Part shown: positions 21,200-31,800 of the stretch, in pieces | Layout: each line of letters begins with the position of its first letter | How positions within the stretch are numbered: position 1 is the first letter of the stretch | From: Ostreococcus mediterraneus | Lineage: Eukaryota > Chlorophyta > Mamiellophyceae > Mamiellales > Bathycoccaceae | Length of the DNA: 64,000 nucleotides | Assembly (NCBI GenBank): GCA_012295225.1 | Contig: WMKK01000005.1 | Location: 803,404-867,403 of the forward strand | Reading direction: 5' to 3' | The notes under the pieces: generated by a model | Told to the model about the DNA's origin: nothing | What the model saw: the letters and a program-made list of their open reading frames with translations, nothing else | The model's database searches: none | Translations under genes and position numbers: made by a program

Positions 21200-21202
21200 A
21201 CG
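20719..21202. promoter_or_regulatory. Divergent intergenic region, lipase / NAA10
   Basis: 484 bp between divergent start codons, long for this region. It contains a small inverted motif near 20949-20966 (gacgcgtcgatgggcgtc) and ends in the CGA microsatellite. A 140-codon open frame crossing it overlaps the lipase coding region and has no family resemblance. I see no credible gene here. Confidence 0.5.
21158..21199. repeat. (CGA)n microsatellite upstream of NAA10
   Basis: About 14 perfect CGA units ending four bases before the NAA10 ATG at 21203. If transcribed, the tract lies in the 5' UTR directly at the initiation site. Confidence 0.92.
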
Positions 21203-21724
21203 ATGGGAGTGTGCGTGCGCGCGGCCACGGTGGATGACTTGTGGGCCATGCAGCGATGCAACTTGCTGTGTTTACCGGAAAACTATCAGATGAAGTACTA
21301 CTTGTACCACGCGTTGAGCTGGCCATCGTTGTTACAAGTCGCGGACGTGGACGGCGCGGTGGTGGGGTACGTGTTGGCCAAGCTCGATGAGGAGTGCACA
21401 GATGAGGTGCGCGGGCATATTACCTCGCTCGCGGTCGTGCGCACGCATCGTAAGCTTGGGTTGGCGGCGACGTTGATGCGCGCGGCGCATAAAGCCCTGG
21501 ACGAGTGCTACGGCGCAACGTGTGTGAGTTTACACGTGCGCGTGAGCAACGAGGCGGCGATACATTTGTATAGGGATGTTTTAGAGTACGAGTGCGTGGA
21601 TACTGAGGCTAAGTATTACGCGGATGGTGAAGATGCGTATAACATGCGGTTGACGTTTGGGAAGGGCGCGAACGTCGGGGACGAGGCGGCCGACGTCATC
21701 GAACGCGTCGTCATCGATCCTTAA
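21203..21724 (+). CDS. NAA10: N-alpha-acetyltransferase NAA10 (NatA catalytic subunit)
   Basis: 173 aa GNAT protein. It starts [20 protein letters not shown] and continues [16 protein letters not shown], the invariant NAA10/ARD1 N-terminus that contacts substrate and the NAA15 partner. The acetyl-CoA loop is [13 protein letters not shown] (R-x-x-G-x-A, about 80-92), followed by [16 protein letters not shown] and [14 protein letters not shown]. NatA acetylates the N-termini of nascent proteins after Met removal, at the ribosome. The usual long acidic C-terminal tail of animal NAA10 is nearly absent. The frame is open upstream, but only through the CGA repeat (poly-Arg), so the ATG at 21203 is used. 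Confidence 0.95.
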   Translation: MGVCVRAATVDDLWAMQRCNLLCLPENYQMKYYLYHALSWPSLLQVADVDGAVVGYVLAKLDEECTDEVRGHITSLAVVRTHRKLGLAATLMRAAHKALDECYGATCVSLHVRVSNEAAIHLYRDVLEYECVDTEAKYYADGEDAYNMRLTFGKGANVGDEAADVIERVVIDP

Positions 21725-21919
21725 TGAATCGAACGTCAAGATTTATGACGATATTTGACGTAGATTTTATTACACACACACACACGCATAGCACAAGAAG
21801 CGAGACGTTCGCGTCGGCGCTCGTAGGTTGTAGTTGAAACTGAACTGAAACACGCTCAACGCCGCCGACATCTTCACTGCGCGACTGTCGCCTGACTACC
21901 TGACTGCCGCGCGGTCGAC

Positions 21920-24190
21920 ATGGCGGCGTTTGAAGAGCTCGGGTTATGCCCTGAACTCATCGCCGCCGCCGACCGCGCGTCGTTCACGCTGCCGACGCCG
22001 ATACAAAGCGAAGCCGTGCCGCTGGTGCTCACTGGCGGCGACGTATTGGCGAGCGCGGAGACTGGTTCGGGGAAGACGTTCGCGTTCGGCGCGCCCGTGC
22101 TGCAGCTCGTGCACGAGAGCATTGTTGAGAGTCGCCGCGGGCGCGTGGTTGCCGCGCGCGAGGTGGCGAACGACGATGAGGCGCTCGGGAAGAGGTGCGC
22201 GTGGAGCTCGACGGCGCGGTCGGCGTCGGCGGCGTGCGACGTTTCGACCGGGGTCATGCAGTCTCGCGCCGCGCACGCGTGGGCAGGCGTGCGTGGGACG
22301 TACGGTGTGCGCGTGCGAGACTCGTCGGGCGAGAACGCGGGCGTAAAGGTGTGTTATGAGATTGAAGTACGGGACGAGGGGTTGTGTCGCGTCGGGTTTG
22401 GCAGTCGGTTCGCGGCGCTCGACGGTTTAGGCGCGGATGCGCATTCGTACGGCTACGGTGGCACTGGGAAGAAGAGTCATAATAAAAGTTTTGAGAATTA
22501 CGGCGAAACGTTCACGAAAGGTGACGTCGTGGGGTGCTTGCTCGATTGTGAGAACGCGCGAGTGCGCTTTACGAAGAATGGACGCGATTTGGGCGAGGCG
22601 TTTACGTTGAGCGAGCAAACCATTAAAACGGTGTTGTTTCCAGCGGTATGCGTGAAAAACGCAGAGTGTGCGGTGCATTTCCAAGGTAAAGATTTCAAGT
22701 TCCCCGTGCCGAGCGGGTACGTGCCGTTTGGGGATCTGAAAGGATCGGAGGCGGTGTCTGGCGACGCCGACGTGGAGGACGCGGCGTCGAGCGGCATGCG
22801 CAAGCCTTTAGCACTTATTCTCGAACCAGCGCGAGATTTAGCCGAGCAAACGCACGAATTTTTCTCCACGTTTGCGCGCGAGTTCCAAGATCCCACGTTG
22901 AGCGCTGGGCTGTTCATTGGTGGTGTGAAAGAAGGGCCGCAGCACGCGGCGCTGCGCGAAGGCGTGGACATCATCACGGGTACGCCCATTCGTATTTTAG
23001 AGCTCGTACAGAATGGCAAGCTCGACGTGTCTCAAGTTCGTTTTTTCGTGCTGGACGAAGCCGATCGTCTATTGGACACTGGCAACCAGCCGACGATTAT
23101 GAAGCTCTTTGATCGCATGCCTAAACACGGGAAAGCGACGCATCGTTTGCAAGTCATGTTGTTTTCGGCGACGTTGCATTCACCTGAAATCAAAGCCCTG
23201 GCGGATACCCTCACGGTGAACGCCACGTGGGTGGATTTAAAGGGTAAAGAAGCCGTGCCAGATACCGTTCATCACGCCATGGTGCTCGTGGATCCGGCGA
23301 ACGAACCAAATTTGGACGCGCTCGAGCCCAAGGCGGAGACGGATCGGGCGCATTCGCTCGCGAATACGCTCGATGGCGACGACGCCGCGAGCGAGGCGAT
23401 CAAACGTTTGAAACCGCACATCGTTCGGCGAATCATCGATACGCACGAAATGGATCAATGCTTGATTTTCTGCCGCACCAACTTTGATTGCGACAATTTG
23501 GAAAAGTTTCTCAACGAATGCGGCGGCGGGAAAAAGTTTCGAGGATCCTTTGTTGCGGGTGTCGAAGGCAAGTATTCGTGCTGTGTATTAGGCGGTGCAA
23601 GGCATATGGATGAACGCAGGCGTAACTTGCAGGCGTTTAAGAATGGCGATGTGCGCTTTTTGATTTGTACCGACGTCGCTGCTCGGGGTTTAGATATTAA
23701 AAATCTCCCATACGTCATCAACATGACGCTCCCGGACCGAAGCGAAGACTACATCCACCGCATCGGCCGCGTCGGTCGTGCGGATACGATGGGGTTAGCC
23801 ATTTCTATCGTCGCCGCCAAGAAAGAGCGCGTTTGGTTTTGCACGAAGAAAGGATACAAACCTTGGTTTGATCCGAAACCTGACGACGTAAAGCTCACAA
23901 AGGATGGCGGTCACACGGTGTGGTACGACGAGCCAAAGTTGTTGAAAGATATCGAAGCGCGCATACGATCGTCAGTGAGCCATCTAGGGGCGAAATTCGA
24001 ACTCCCCGAAGCGTTTGGTGCCGCGGGCAAGGGTGCATATGGCAAGGCGCGTGGTGATGAAAAGGCGAGCGAGGAATTAAACTTGCACTTGGAGGCGTAC
24101 CGACCAAACGTGCGAGCGCTGGCGGCGTTGGAATCCAAGGTGCAGCTTTCTTTTTGGGATTTGAAGCGCAAGTTTGCGTCGGTGTCTTAG
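21920..24190 (+). CDS. DDX1: ATP-dependent RNA helicase DDX1
   Basis: 756 aa. It opens MAAFEELGLCPEL, with Q motif LPTPIQSEAVPL and Walker A SAETGSGKT (about 47-55). A SPRY domain is inserted between motifs I and Ia at about 95-265 (YEIEVRDEGLCRVGF, YGGTGKKSHNKSFENYGE). Then come PARDLAEQ (motif Ia), TPIRILELV, VLDEADR (motif II), SATLHS (motif III), TWVDLKG, ICTDVAARGLDI and HRIGRVGRAD (motif VI). The SPRY insertion is diagnostic of DDX1, which acts in the tRNA ligase (HSPC117/RTCB) complex and in RNA-DNA hybrid processing. It is complete and of normal length. It is convergent with the thiolase gene. Confidence 0.97.
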   Translation: MAAFEELGLCPELIAAADRASFTLPTPIQSEAVPLVLTGGDVLASAETGSGKTFAFGAPVLQLVHESIVESRRGRVVAAREVANDDEALGKRCAWSSTARSASAACDVSTGVMQSRAAHAWAGVRGTYGVRVRDSSGENAGVKVCYEIEVRDEGLCRVGFGSRFAALDGLGADAHSYGYGGTGKKSHNKSFENYGETFTKGDVVGCLLDCENARVRFTKNGRDLGEAFTLSEQTIKTVLFPAVCVKNAECAVHFQGKDFKFPVPSGYVPFGDLKGSEAVSGDADVEDAASSGMRKPLALILEPARDLAEQTHEFFSTFAREFQDPTLSAGLFIGGVKEGPQHAALREGVDIITGTPIRILELVQNGKLDVSQVRFFVLDEADRLLDTGNQPTIMKLFDRMPKHGKATHRLQVMLFSATLHSPEIKALADTLTVNATWVDLKGKEAVPDTVHHAMVLVDPANEPNLDALEPKAETDRAHSLANTLDGDDAASEAIKRLKPHIVRRIIDTHEMDQCLIFCRTNFDCDNLEKFLNECGGGKKFRGSFVAGVEGKYSCCVLGGARHMDERRRNLQAFKNGDVRFLICTDVAARGLDIKNLPYVINMTLPDRSEDYIHRIGRVGRADTMGLAISIVAAKKERVWFCTKKGYKPWFDPKPDDVKLTKDGGHTVWYDEPKLLKDIEARIRSSVSHLGAKFELPEAFGAAGKGAYGKARGDEKASEELNLHLEAYRPNVRALAALESKVQLSFWDLKRKFASVS

Positions 24191-24302
24191 AACGCGTGCA
24201 CCTCATGATATTAGCAATAAATGTAATAGACGTGCACGTCCATAGCGATACCATTAAGAAGTGCGTAAACATTACAAAAAAGAAGCATCAAGGTTTCGTT
24301 TG

Positions 24303-25758
24303 TCATTCAATTTCTGTGATTGCTGCGGCTCCGGCTCCTGATCCAATGCACATGGACGTGATGCCGATCTTTCCTGAACCACCCCGACGACGTAATTCGT
24401 GAATTAATGTCGCCATACATCGCGCACCGGTGGCGCCGAGTGGGTGCCCGAGTGCAATTGCTCCCCCGTTCACATTGACGCGCTCTGGGTCCAATTGCAA
24501 CTTTTCAACGCAATACGTCGCTTGCGACGCGAACGCTTCATTGAGCTCGTATAAATCAACATCATTCACGCTCAAGTTGACCGCTTTCAACACCGCTGGA
24601 ATGGCTAACGCAGGACCAATACCCATGATAGCTGGGTCGCAGCCGACAGCGACAAAGCCGCGCCACGTAGCGAGAATTGGCAACCCATGGGCCTCCGCGT
24701 ACGAACGTCTTGCCAGCACGACGGCAGCCGCACCGTCAGAAACTTGGCTCGCGTTACCAGGTGTCGTGCTCCCGCCCTTCTTAAACACCGCTGGGAGCTT
24801 TGCGAGGCTCTCAACAGTCGTGCCCTCGCGAATACCGTCGTCCTCACTCACGACGACGTCGCGCGTCTCACCCGTTTTGGGATCTGTTTGCTTGGTAAAC
24901 ACCGGAATAATTTCATTCTTGAATCGCCCAGTGGCGCGTGCGTTCGCCGCTCGCGCATGTGAACGGGCCGCCATGGTATCTTGCGCTTCGCGCGTGATTC
25001 CCCATCGTTCGGCGACGTTTTCGCTCGTGACACCCATAGGAATCAAGCAGTTTTGCGCATCCAAGCTGGACGCGACGCGCGGGTTAAAGCCACCCTCCCA
25101 CTTCATCGGATTCGCTGTCATCGTCTCTACTCCAGCGCCTATGCCACACTCATAGTAACCAGCTTTAATGCTCGCCGCGACGTCCGCGCACGCCTGCAAC
25201 CCAGACGAACACTGACGGTTCACCGTACGTACCGGCACCTCTTTCGGGAAACCGGCGAGAAACCCACCGATACGAACTTCATTCGCGCGTTGACTCGAAT
25301 TCCCGAGCACTGAACCTACGACAATGTCACCAATATCGTGCACGTTCACCTTGCTTCGCACCACGGCGGCTTGTAACACCGCGGCGATTAAATCATCCGC
25401 GCACGTTTGAGCTAACCCGCCGCGCTTGGCGCGCGTAATCGGCGTTCGACACGCGTCTAAGATGACCACGTCATCCGGGGACTTTGTAAACTTCTGTACG
25501 AATAGGCGGAAAACGTCGCGACACACAGGCCACGAGCACGCGTCGTCAGTCACGGGTGATGCGTCACGCGTCGACGCGAGTCCCGACGTGAGTCCCGGTC
25601 GAGAGCGCCCAGTCGCGTCGCCAATCCAATCCAATCCGCGCGCTCGAGCGTCGACGTACCCCAGCGCTGTTTGCGACGCCAAACGTATTCGTAGACTGCG
25701 TGACCACGTGCGAGGCGATCGTCGCGACGCGTCGGCGCGAAGCATCGGGAGCGGACAT
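24303..25758 (-). CDS. KAT: Peroxisomal 3-ketoacyl-CoA thiolase (two exons)
   Basis: My spliced model has exon 1 at 25758-25660 (33 codons) and exon 2 at 25493-24303, giving 429 aa. Catalytic landmarks are the nucleophilic Cys in NRQCSSGLQA (about 128), the NEAFASQ loop, GGAIALGHPLGATGAR (catalytic His) and the second Cys in SMCIGSGAGAAA. Sequence flow matches plant peroxisomal thiolases, which carry out the last step of fatty-acid beta-oxidation. Exon 1 encodes MSAPDASRRRVATIASHV, in which R-V-x5-H-V resembles the PTS2 import signal (R-[LVI]-x5-[HQ]-[LA]), with Val in the last position. Reading straight through the intron gives a 480-codon frame whose first 85 residues look unlike any thiolase and lack a PTS2, so the spliced form is preferred. 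Confidence 0.9.
25494..25659 (-). other. Thiolase intron (166 bp)
   Basis: Read on the minus strand: donor GGG|GTACGT, acceptor cgtacag|AAG, and a CTGAC branch-type motif (gtgactgacgac) about 55 bp before the acceptor. Phase 0 on both sides. The intron happens to be open in one frame, which hides it from simple ORF calling. Confidence 0.8.
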
Positions 25759-25853
25759 CACGATATAACCTGCGAACTGCGCGGCGAGGACTGAGGTAGT
25801 TAGGGTACACCGACGCAGATTTCGCGACAACAGACAACGCGCGTCCGCGCTGG

Positions 25854-28800
25854 TTAGAAATCGGTGTTGAGACACAACGCCACGCCTTGTAAGGTCCATA
25901 ACGCGGGATGATCCACCGATGCTAGGTCAGCTTCGAATACCAGTCCCCGACCCATGGCGTCGCGGCGGTTTTGGGTAAAATATACGGGACATTTGAACGC
26001 CTTTGACGACGACGCGGAGGTTGATGACTGGGACTGCGCCGTCGTCTGCGTCGGCACGAGGCGTAATATTGGAAGTTCACTCACGAGTACCTTGTCGTGT
26101 TGCGACGCGAGGCATTGATTGTGATGATCCCAACTCGCGCCTTCGAGGAATAATCCAGTAATGTAACATCCGAGCTCGGGTTTGGCGAGAATTTCGTCTT
26201 CGCGCGTGAATTCTGTGACTTCGGTGTACATCGCGCTCGCGTCGAGTGGCCAACCTTTGAGACGACATGCGCTTTGAATCAACGCCGCAATGTAGGTTTC
26301 GGGGCAATGTAATCCACTCAACCACATCACTTTTGGCTCACCGCGAGTGGACCAGGATTTAAATTGCTTCTCGCGTCGCTTGTACCACGCAATCCATGAT
26401 TGGACGTCTTTGTCCGTCGGCGGCGCGGCGCTCTTCCATTTGTCAGGTACACGACCGCGCGACAATGCGTCAGATATGGCGTCTAATTCTGGTGACATTC
26501 CAATTTCTCCGCTCAGAGCTTTAACGAGTTCGCGCAACGAGTGCTTGAGAACATCTTTGAGCGCGTTATGACGTTCAAGTTCTTGAAACAAGACAACCGT
26601 CGTCGGCGATGGCGTTTCAGAGGACTCGGCAATAATTTGTCTCTGAATTTTAGCCACATCAAACGCATAGGCGTCATTCGTGACGACTAATAAGATTTCA
26701 TTTACGATATTCATCAGTACACTGTTCTCGGTGGTGTTCGTCTCGACATCTGTGCCGGTGTTGTTCTTCTGCGTGGACGTCGCGGACGCAGGCGCGACGG
26801 CGACGAGTTTACTTTGCAGCGACAAGACGTTGGACCATAATGATTTCGCGGCGCGTGTTGAATGCGCGACGTCTGCGTTTGAATGCAACCCGAGCACTTC
26901 TGGCGTCTGCATATCTGGTACGCTATCGATGCTTTCTATTTGAGCATCGTAAGACGCATCTTTTGATGGCAACGCGTAATGCACGTTTGTCGCGCCGTTT
27001 GAGTAAAACATAAACTGTTGAAAGCCGTCGAATAAAAAGTCTCCAAAGTATTCATCCAAGTATGCGTTGAGCACTCGACGATCGTAGTTGTCACTTACGC
27101 GTCCTCCATACATGGCTTCACCGATTAGATACTTTAATGCCGTCCATGGAATCATCTTTGTTGAAGTGCCATTGTTCGCGGCGGAGGATACTTTAGCGCA
27201 ATACGTCTTGATCAAGCTAAACGAGATTCTAAAGTCAGTCTCGTTGAAATCGTACGCCACATTCCAACCGATCTTGCCATACTTTCTACGCTCTTGCACT
27301 GCGGCATGGAAAAACGCGAGGACGTACGTCAACGCACGGAAAAACTCGTTTCGGCAACCGCTCAAGACGTCTTCCGAAAGACGTGCGTACGAAGCCTTCA
27401 TATTCATTTTCAATCCGTCCGGCGGTTCGGTCACAACTTTCAAGCTTCGCTGTAAAATACCAATGGGGAATGTCTTGATAGGGTCAGTGGTGAGCCATAA
27501 CCGGAAGTCTTTGTGCGGCTCCACCAAGCCATCAATTATTTTTTCGAGCGTCGATAGCCATTTAGGAAGAAGATGGCAATTTTGTAACATGAGCCACAGA
27601 CCACGCGACGCGCACGACTCTATGAGTTCCTCCGCTTTCGCTCCCATGCCTTGACCGAGCGCCATAAATTTCAACTTTCCACCAGGTTTGAACCCCATGT
27701 TTTCGCCAAGGGCGAAAATATCAAACGCAGGATCAGCACCGGGAGAGAGAACAAACACCACCGGCGTGAACGCCGATGAGAGCTTGTAAATGCTCTCATA
27801 ATCAGAAATTGGCGGTGTGACGAACCGCACACCCATGGTTTCGCAAATGTAATTGGAAACTGCGCTTGTCACGCGATCTAATCGCGCGCATCGGAGCAAA
27901 CACAAACGCTCAAAGGATGATAAAGAATCGCAATACCCATCAGGAAGCGCAGACGCTTCGGGTTTCTCACACGAATACCATGCTCGCCATTCGTCTGCGT
28001 TGACTAAGATGCGTTGTAAAACCCCACTCAGCGCACTCATTGATGAAGATGAATCTTCTTTAACGCACTCTTTCGCAATGTGAGTGTCAAGATGCACCAG
28101 ATCTTGCCAACCGCGCTCAGACCACCACGGTAAACGTTCGACATTCGCCGACGCGTTGTCCAGCGATACGTTGCCCTTAAGAAAGAATAGTAAAAGCTTA
28201 GCGTTAATTCTACCTTCGCCGTCTTCGATGCGTGTCGTCATTTGAAACGAAAGTGCTAGCTTGTCACGTTCAAATAAACCCAAACACGCAAACTTGTACA
28301 CATCATACGTCAAGCGATCGATAAGACTACTCAAACGAATATCCAAATCATCATTCGGCTGAGTGGCTCGCAACGTGTTTATAAAGACATCCAAGAAACT
28401 TGAGAGCGAGTACTCGTACATGGGATTCAGATTCGACAGCGCACTGACGACGAAAAACAGAATAGCACCGCGCTTTGCGACTGGAGAATAACACGATTGA
28501 GCTTTGAAAAGTTCCTTGGCTGCTTGAGCCGCCAGGATGAGCTTTTCTGAAATCTCAGTTGACTTTGTCTTTGCACTTTCAAGCGTCTCGATGAGCTCGA
28601 CGTTATCAACAATTTCGCCTTGTGCGGTCGAAAGCTCATGGAGCAGTGTATCTTCAAGCGTTTTCAATAGCGCTCGATTCGTGACGGTTTCCTTGACCAA
28701 GTTTTCACGTTCAGTCTCAAGATCTGGGCGCTCTTGCTTGACCGTGACATTCAATAACTGTTCTTGCAAACCAGCTTCGGTGACTGAATAGTTTATTATA

Positions 28801-31800
28801 ATCATTTTACCACTTACATCTGGGTCGTAATGAGGATTTGGCAACTTTGTCGTCATGTAAAGCCTAAAATTATCATCCCATTCAACTTCGGAATCGCCGA
28901 GCTTAATCATCTTTGCTCCGTTTGGCGCGTAATGGAAGCTCTTATTCAGCACTGGATTCAGCACAGGGTCGATGTATTCGCCAACGTTCTCGATAAGGAA
29001 TGGCAAACCATACTGAATAGCGAGTTCAAGCTGCTTCAAAAAGTCTGCATCCGTCTGTCGCTTGACTTTGCCTTCGAGTGCGGAGCCTTCACGCGATTTA
29101 ATCCATTTCACCGCTTGCATTTGAGGATCTATGCACAGCGGGAATCTTTTCGCTCGCATGGTGAGCATGCCGTTCTGTACGCTCAATTCGTCCCCAGGCA
29201 GTCCATCGGCGGCCCATGAATTCAGTTCGTTGTCATCCGTAAGCAGCGCTTGCAAATTGAAAGGTTCGCTCAATGGCACGCCGAGAGTGCGCAGATTGCT
29301 CTCCAAAAAGTCATGAATGAATTGCTTGCGAAACTCAAACGTGAACGTTCCAGCGTAACACAAAAACGCTGACGTTAGCAAACAATCACCAATTAGTTTT
29401 TCTTTACGTGCACGAAGCTCTTGCATCTCAGTTGTCCATCGAATTTTTTCGCTCGACAAACCAGTAATCAAGCGTTCCGCTGCGTTTAAGCGGTTCGCCA
29501 TAAGCTTTGCGCTTTGCTTCAAATCTTGTTGTTTCGCGCTCTTCTCTTCAAACTGCAAACTAAGTTGCTTCAGTTCCGCTTGTAAGCTTTTCAACTCTGC
29601 TTTGGTCTCCTTCAACTCGCGTTCTTTAATTCTCAAAGTCTTTTCAGCCGTCTCGACCGCGGCGCGCTTTGGATTGACAGTTCGAGCAACCTTGTTGTAA
29701 TTAATCATCGCGAACACCCACTTCAGCAATCCAGCGCCGGCAGTTGAAATCTTCATGACCTCATCAGGGTTGAATTTTGAGTCTTTCGTGTACTCTCTGA
29801 GCGCCTTCATTTGCTTTTCTTTGATGCCATCTTTGTCGAATTCCACGAGCGAGCGCAAAAAGTTTGTATCCGCCATCATCCCCTTGGCTCCCGTCCATGA
29901 GACGTTTGGCAAACCTTTTAGGATCATCACGCATTCACATACGCGCTGCACGGCAATGTTCGGTTTCGCAAATGACCGAATTTCAGTGATTTCATCCTTC
30001 TTCAAATTATTCAAAGCTGCCGCAGCTTCTTCCAATGCTGGAATTGCGGCTTCTAAATCAGCCTCGGCTTCAGTCTTTTCCTTGGCAGTGCGAGTCGAAT
30101 CTTTAATGAGCTCTTCTTCTTTACTCGATGCGTTAGATGCTTTCGTTTCTACTTCGCTCGTGCGTTTAGTGATCTTATCCAATAACTCATCGCATTCCGT
30201 CGCTTGTTGCGTCACGACAACTTGCGCGTCGTTCAGTTTGGTGCGCATCGCGTCAACTTCGGTGCTTGCCTGAATGAGCTTGTCCAATCCTCCACTCAAG
30301 CGTTTGATCGATGCATCGATGGTAGATCGTTGTGTGTTAAGTGAAGTTTCATACACGGTAATGAACTCCAAGTAATGTTTCGGTGTCACGTAATTGTGTC
30401 TCTTTAACTCCTTCTTAAACTTTTCATTTAGCGCGATCGCCGTGCAGTGTGTGTACATGACGTGCTCGTTGATTCGTGATGTTAACTCCTCGGGCACTCC
30501 AGCATTTAATAACAACGAAGTGCTTACTTCAAGCAGCGCATCTTTAGGCCATTCTGTGAACCAGTCGATCACGGTGTTGTTTACCAATCCAGGAAAGTTG
30601 CGACAACGATGACGTAACTGATCTCCAATCGGCGACATGGCCAAAACGATGTGTAAATTCTTCCGACATCTATCGATGAGATATCTCCAGCCATCCTCAC
30701 GATTGACGGGAATTTTGTTTGATAGTAAATCTTCGCGAATAGCATTCACCATGGCGTCCTTTTCTTCGTCAGCAAAGAGCGCGGGAACCGTCCCAGTGGT
30801 GAGCATGTTGTTTATCAATTCTAAAAATCCCTCCTCAACGACGTGATTATCGGTGAACAAAAACATCGTCGGAAGATTTTGCACACCCAGAATATTGTAC
30901 AACTTTTTCAAATCTTCTCTGAATGTCGTGTCATTGTATCCACGCGCAAGCGTGATCTCGAAAACCTTGCAGTCCGCCATTTCAGCCGCGAGGCGCGCGA
31001 GCGATTGCTTGCCGCTCCCGCCGACGCCGACCAAGAGTGCGTGACCATTTTCTGTTCGTAAAACTCGGTGTATTCGCGTCAAGTGTTCCAGTGCGTGATC
31101 AAATAGTACGAGTTGCATGGGTGTTGATCCATCTTTCAGCTTGGCGTTGCGATTTGCGATGACTTGTTCAAACCAAGGTTTTATTGCCGAGTACGTTCCC
31201 ACATCCTCATACACTCGCTTGCGAACAATCAGCGAATCAGCAACCTCTGCACCGCTAGCATCGACGACGTGCGACGCGTTGGATCGCATGCTATCTTCGT
31301 GGTCATCATCGGGAGCGAAATCAGCAAACAACGTCGGGTTCGAAGACATGTCGATCATTTCATCTTTATACTCTTCATCGCATCGCTCACGAATAAGCGA
31401 CGCGACTCTGTCGAGAACAAATGTTCGATCCTCGTTAGAAATCAACCTGTCGTGAAAGACACGAATAGCCTCATTGTGCCACAGACGAATGAATTCTGGC
31501 GTTGTCGAAATCACAGCTGGCGTCGCGCGAGACATTCCTTCAAATATTCTACTTAAATCGCGGAGGTTGAAAATGTAGTGAAATCGGCTCGGCGTTGGTA
31601 GAAGCTTGGCGACAACACTCTTGTATAAATCCAACGTCATGTCGACGATAACTTTATCTGATCCAGCAGCTAAATTCAAACTTTGGGAAGTGTTTCGAAT
31701 AATGGACCCGTAAATTACGCGCAAATTGCTCTCATCAGGCGTTTGCATCTCAAACACTTGAAACATGGATACAAACCGAGGATCAACGACGCTTCGAGCC

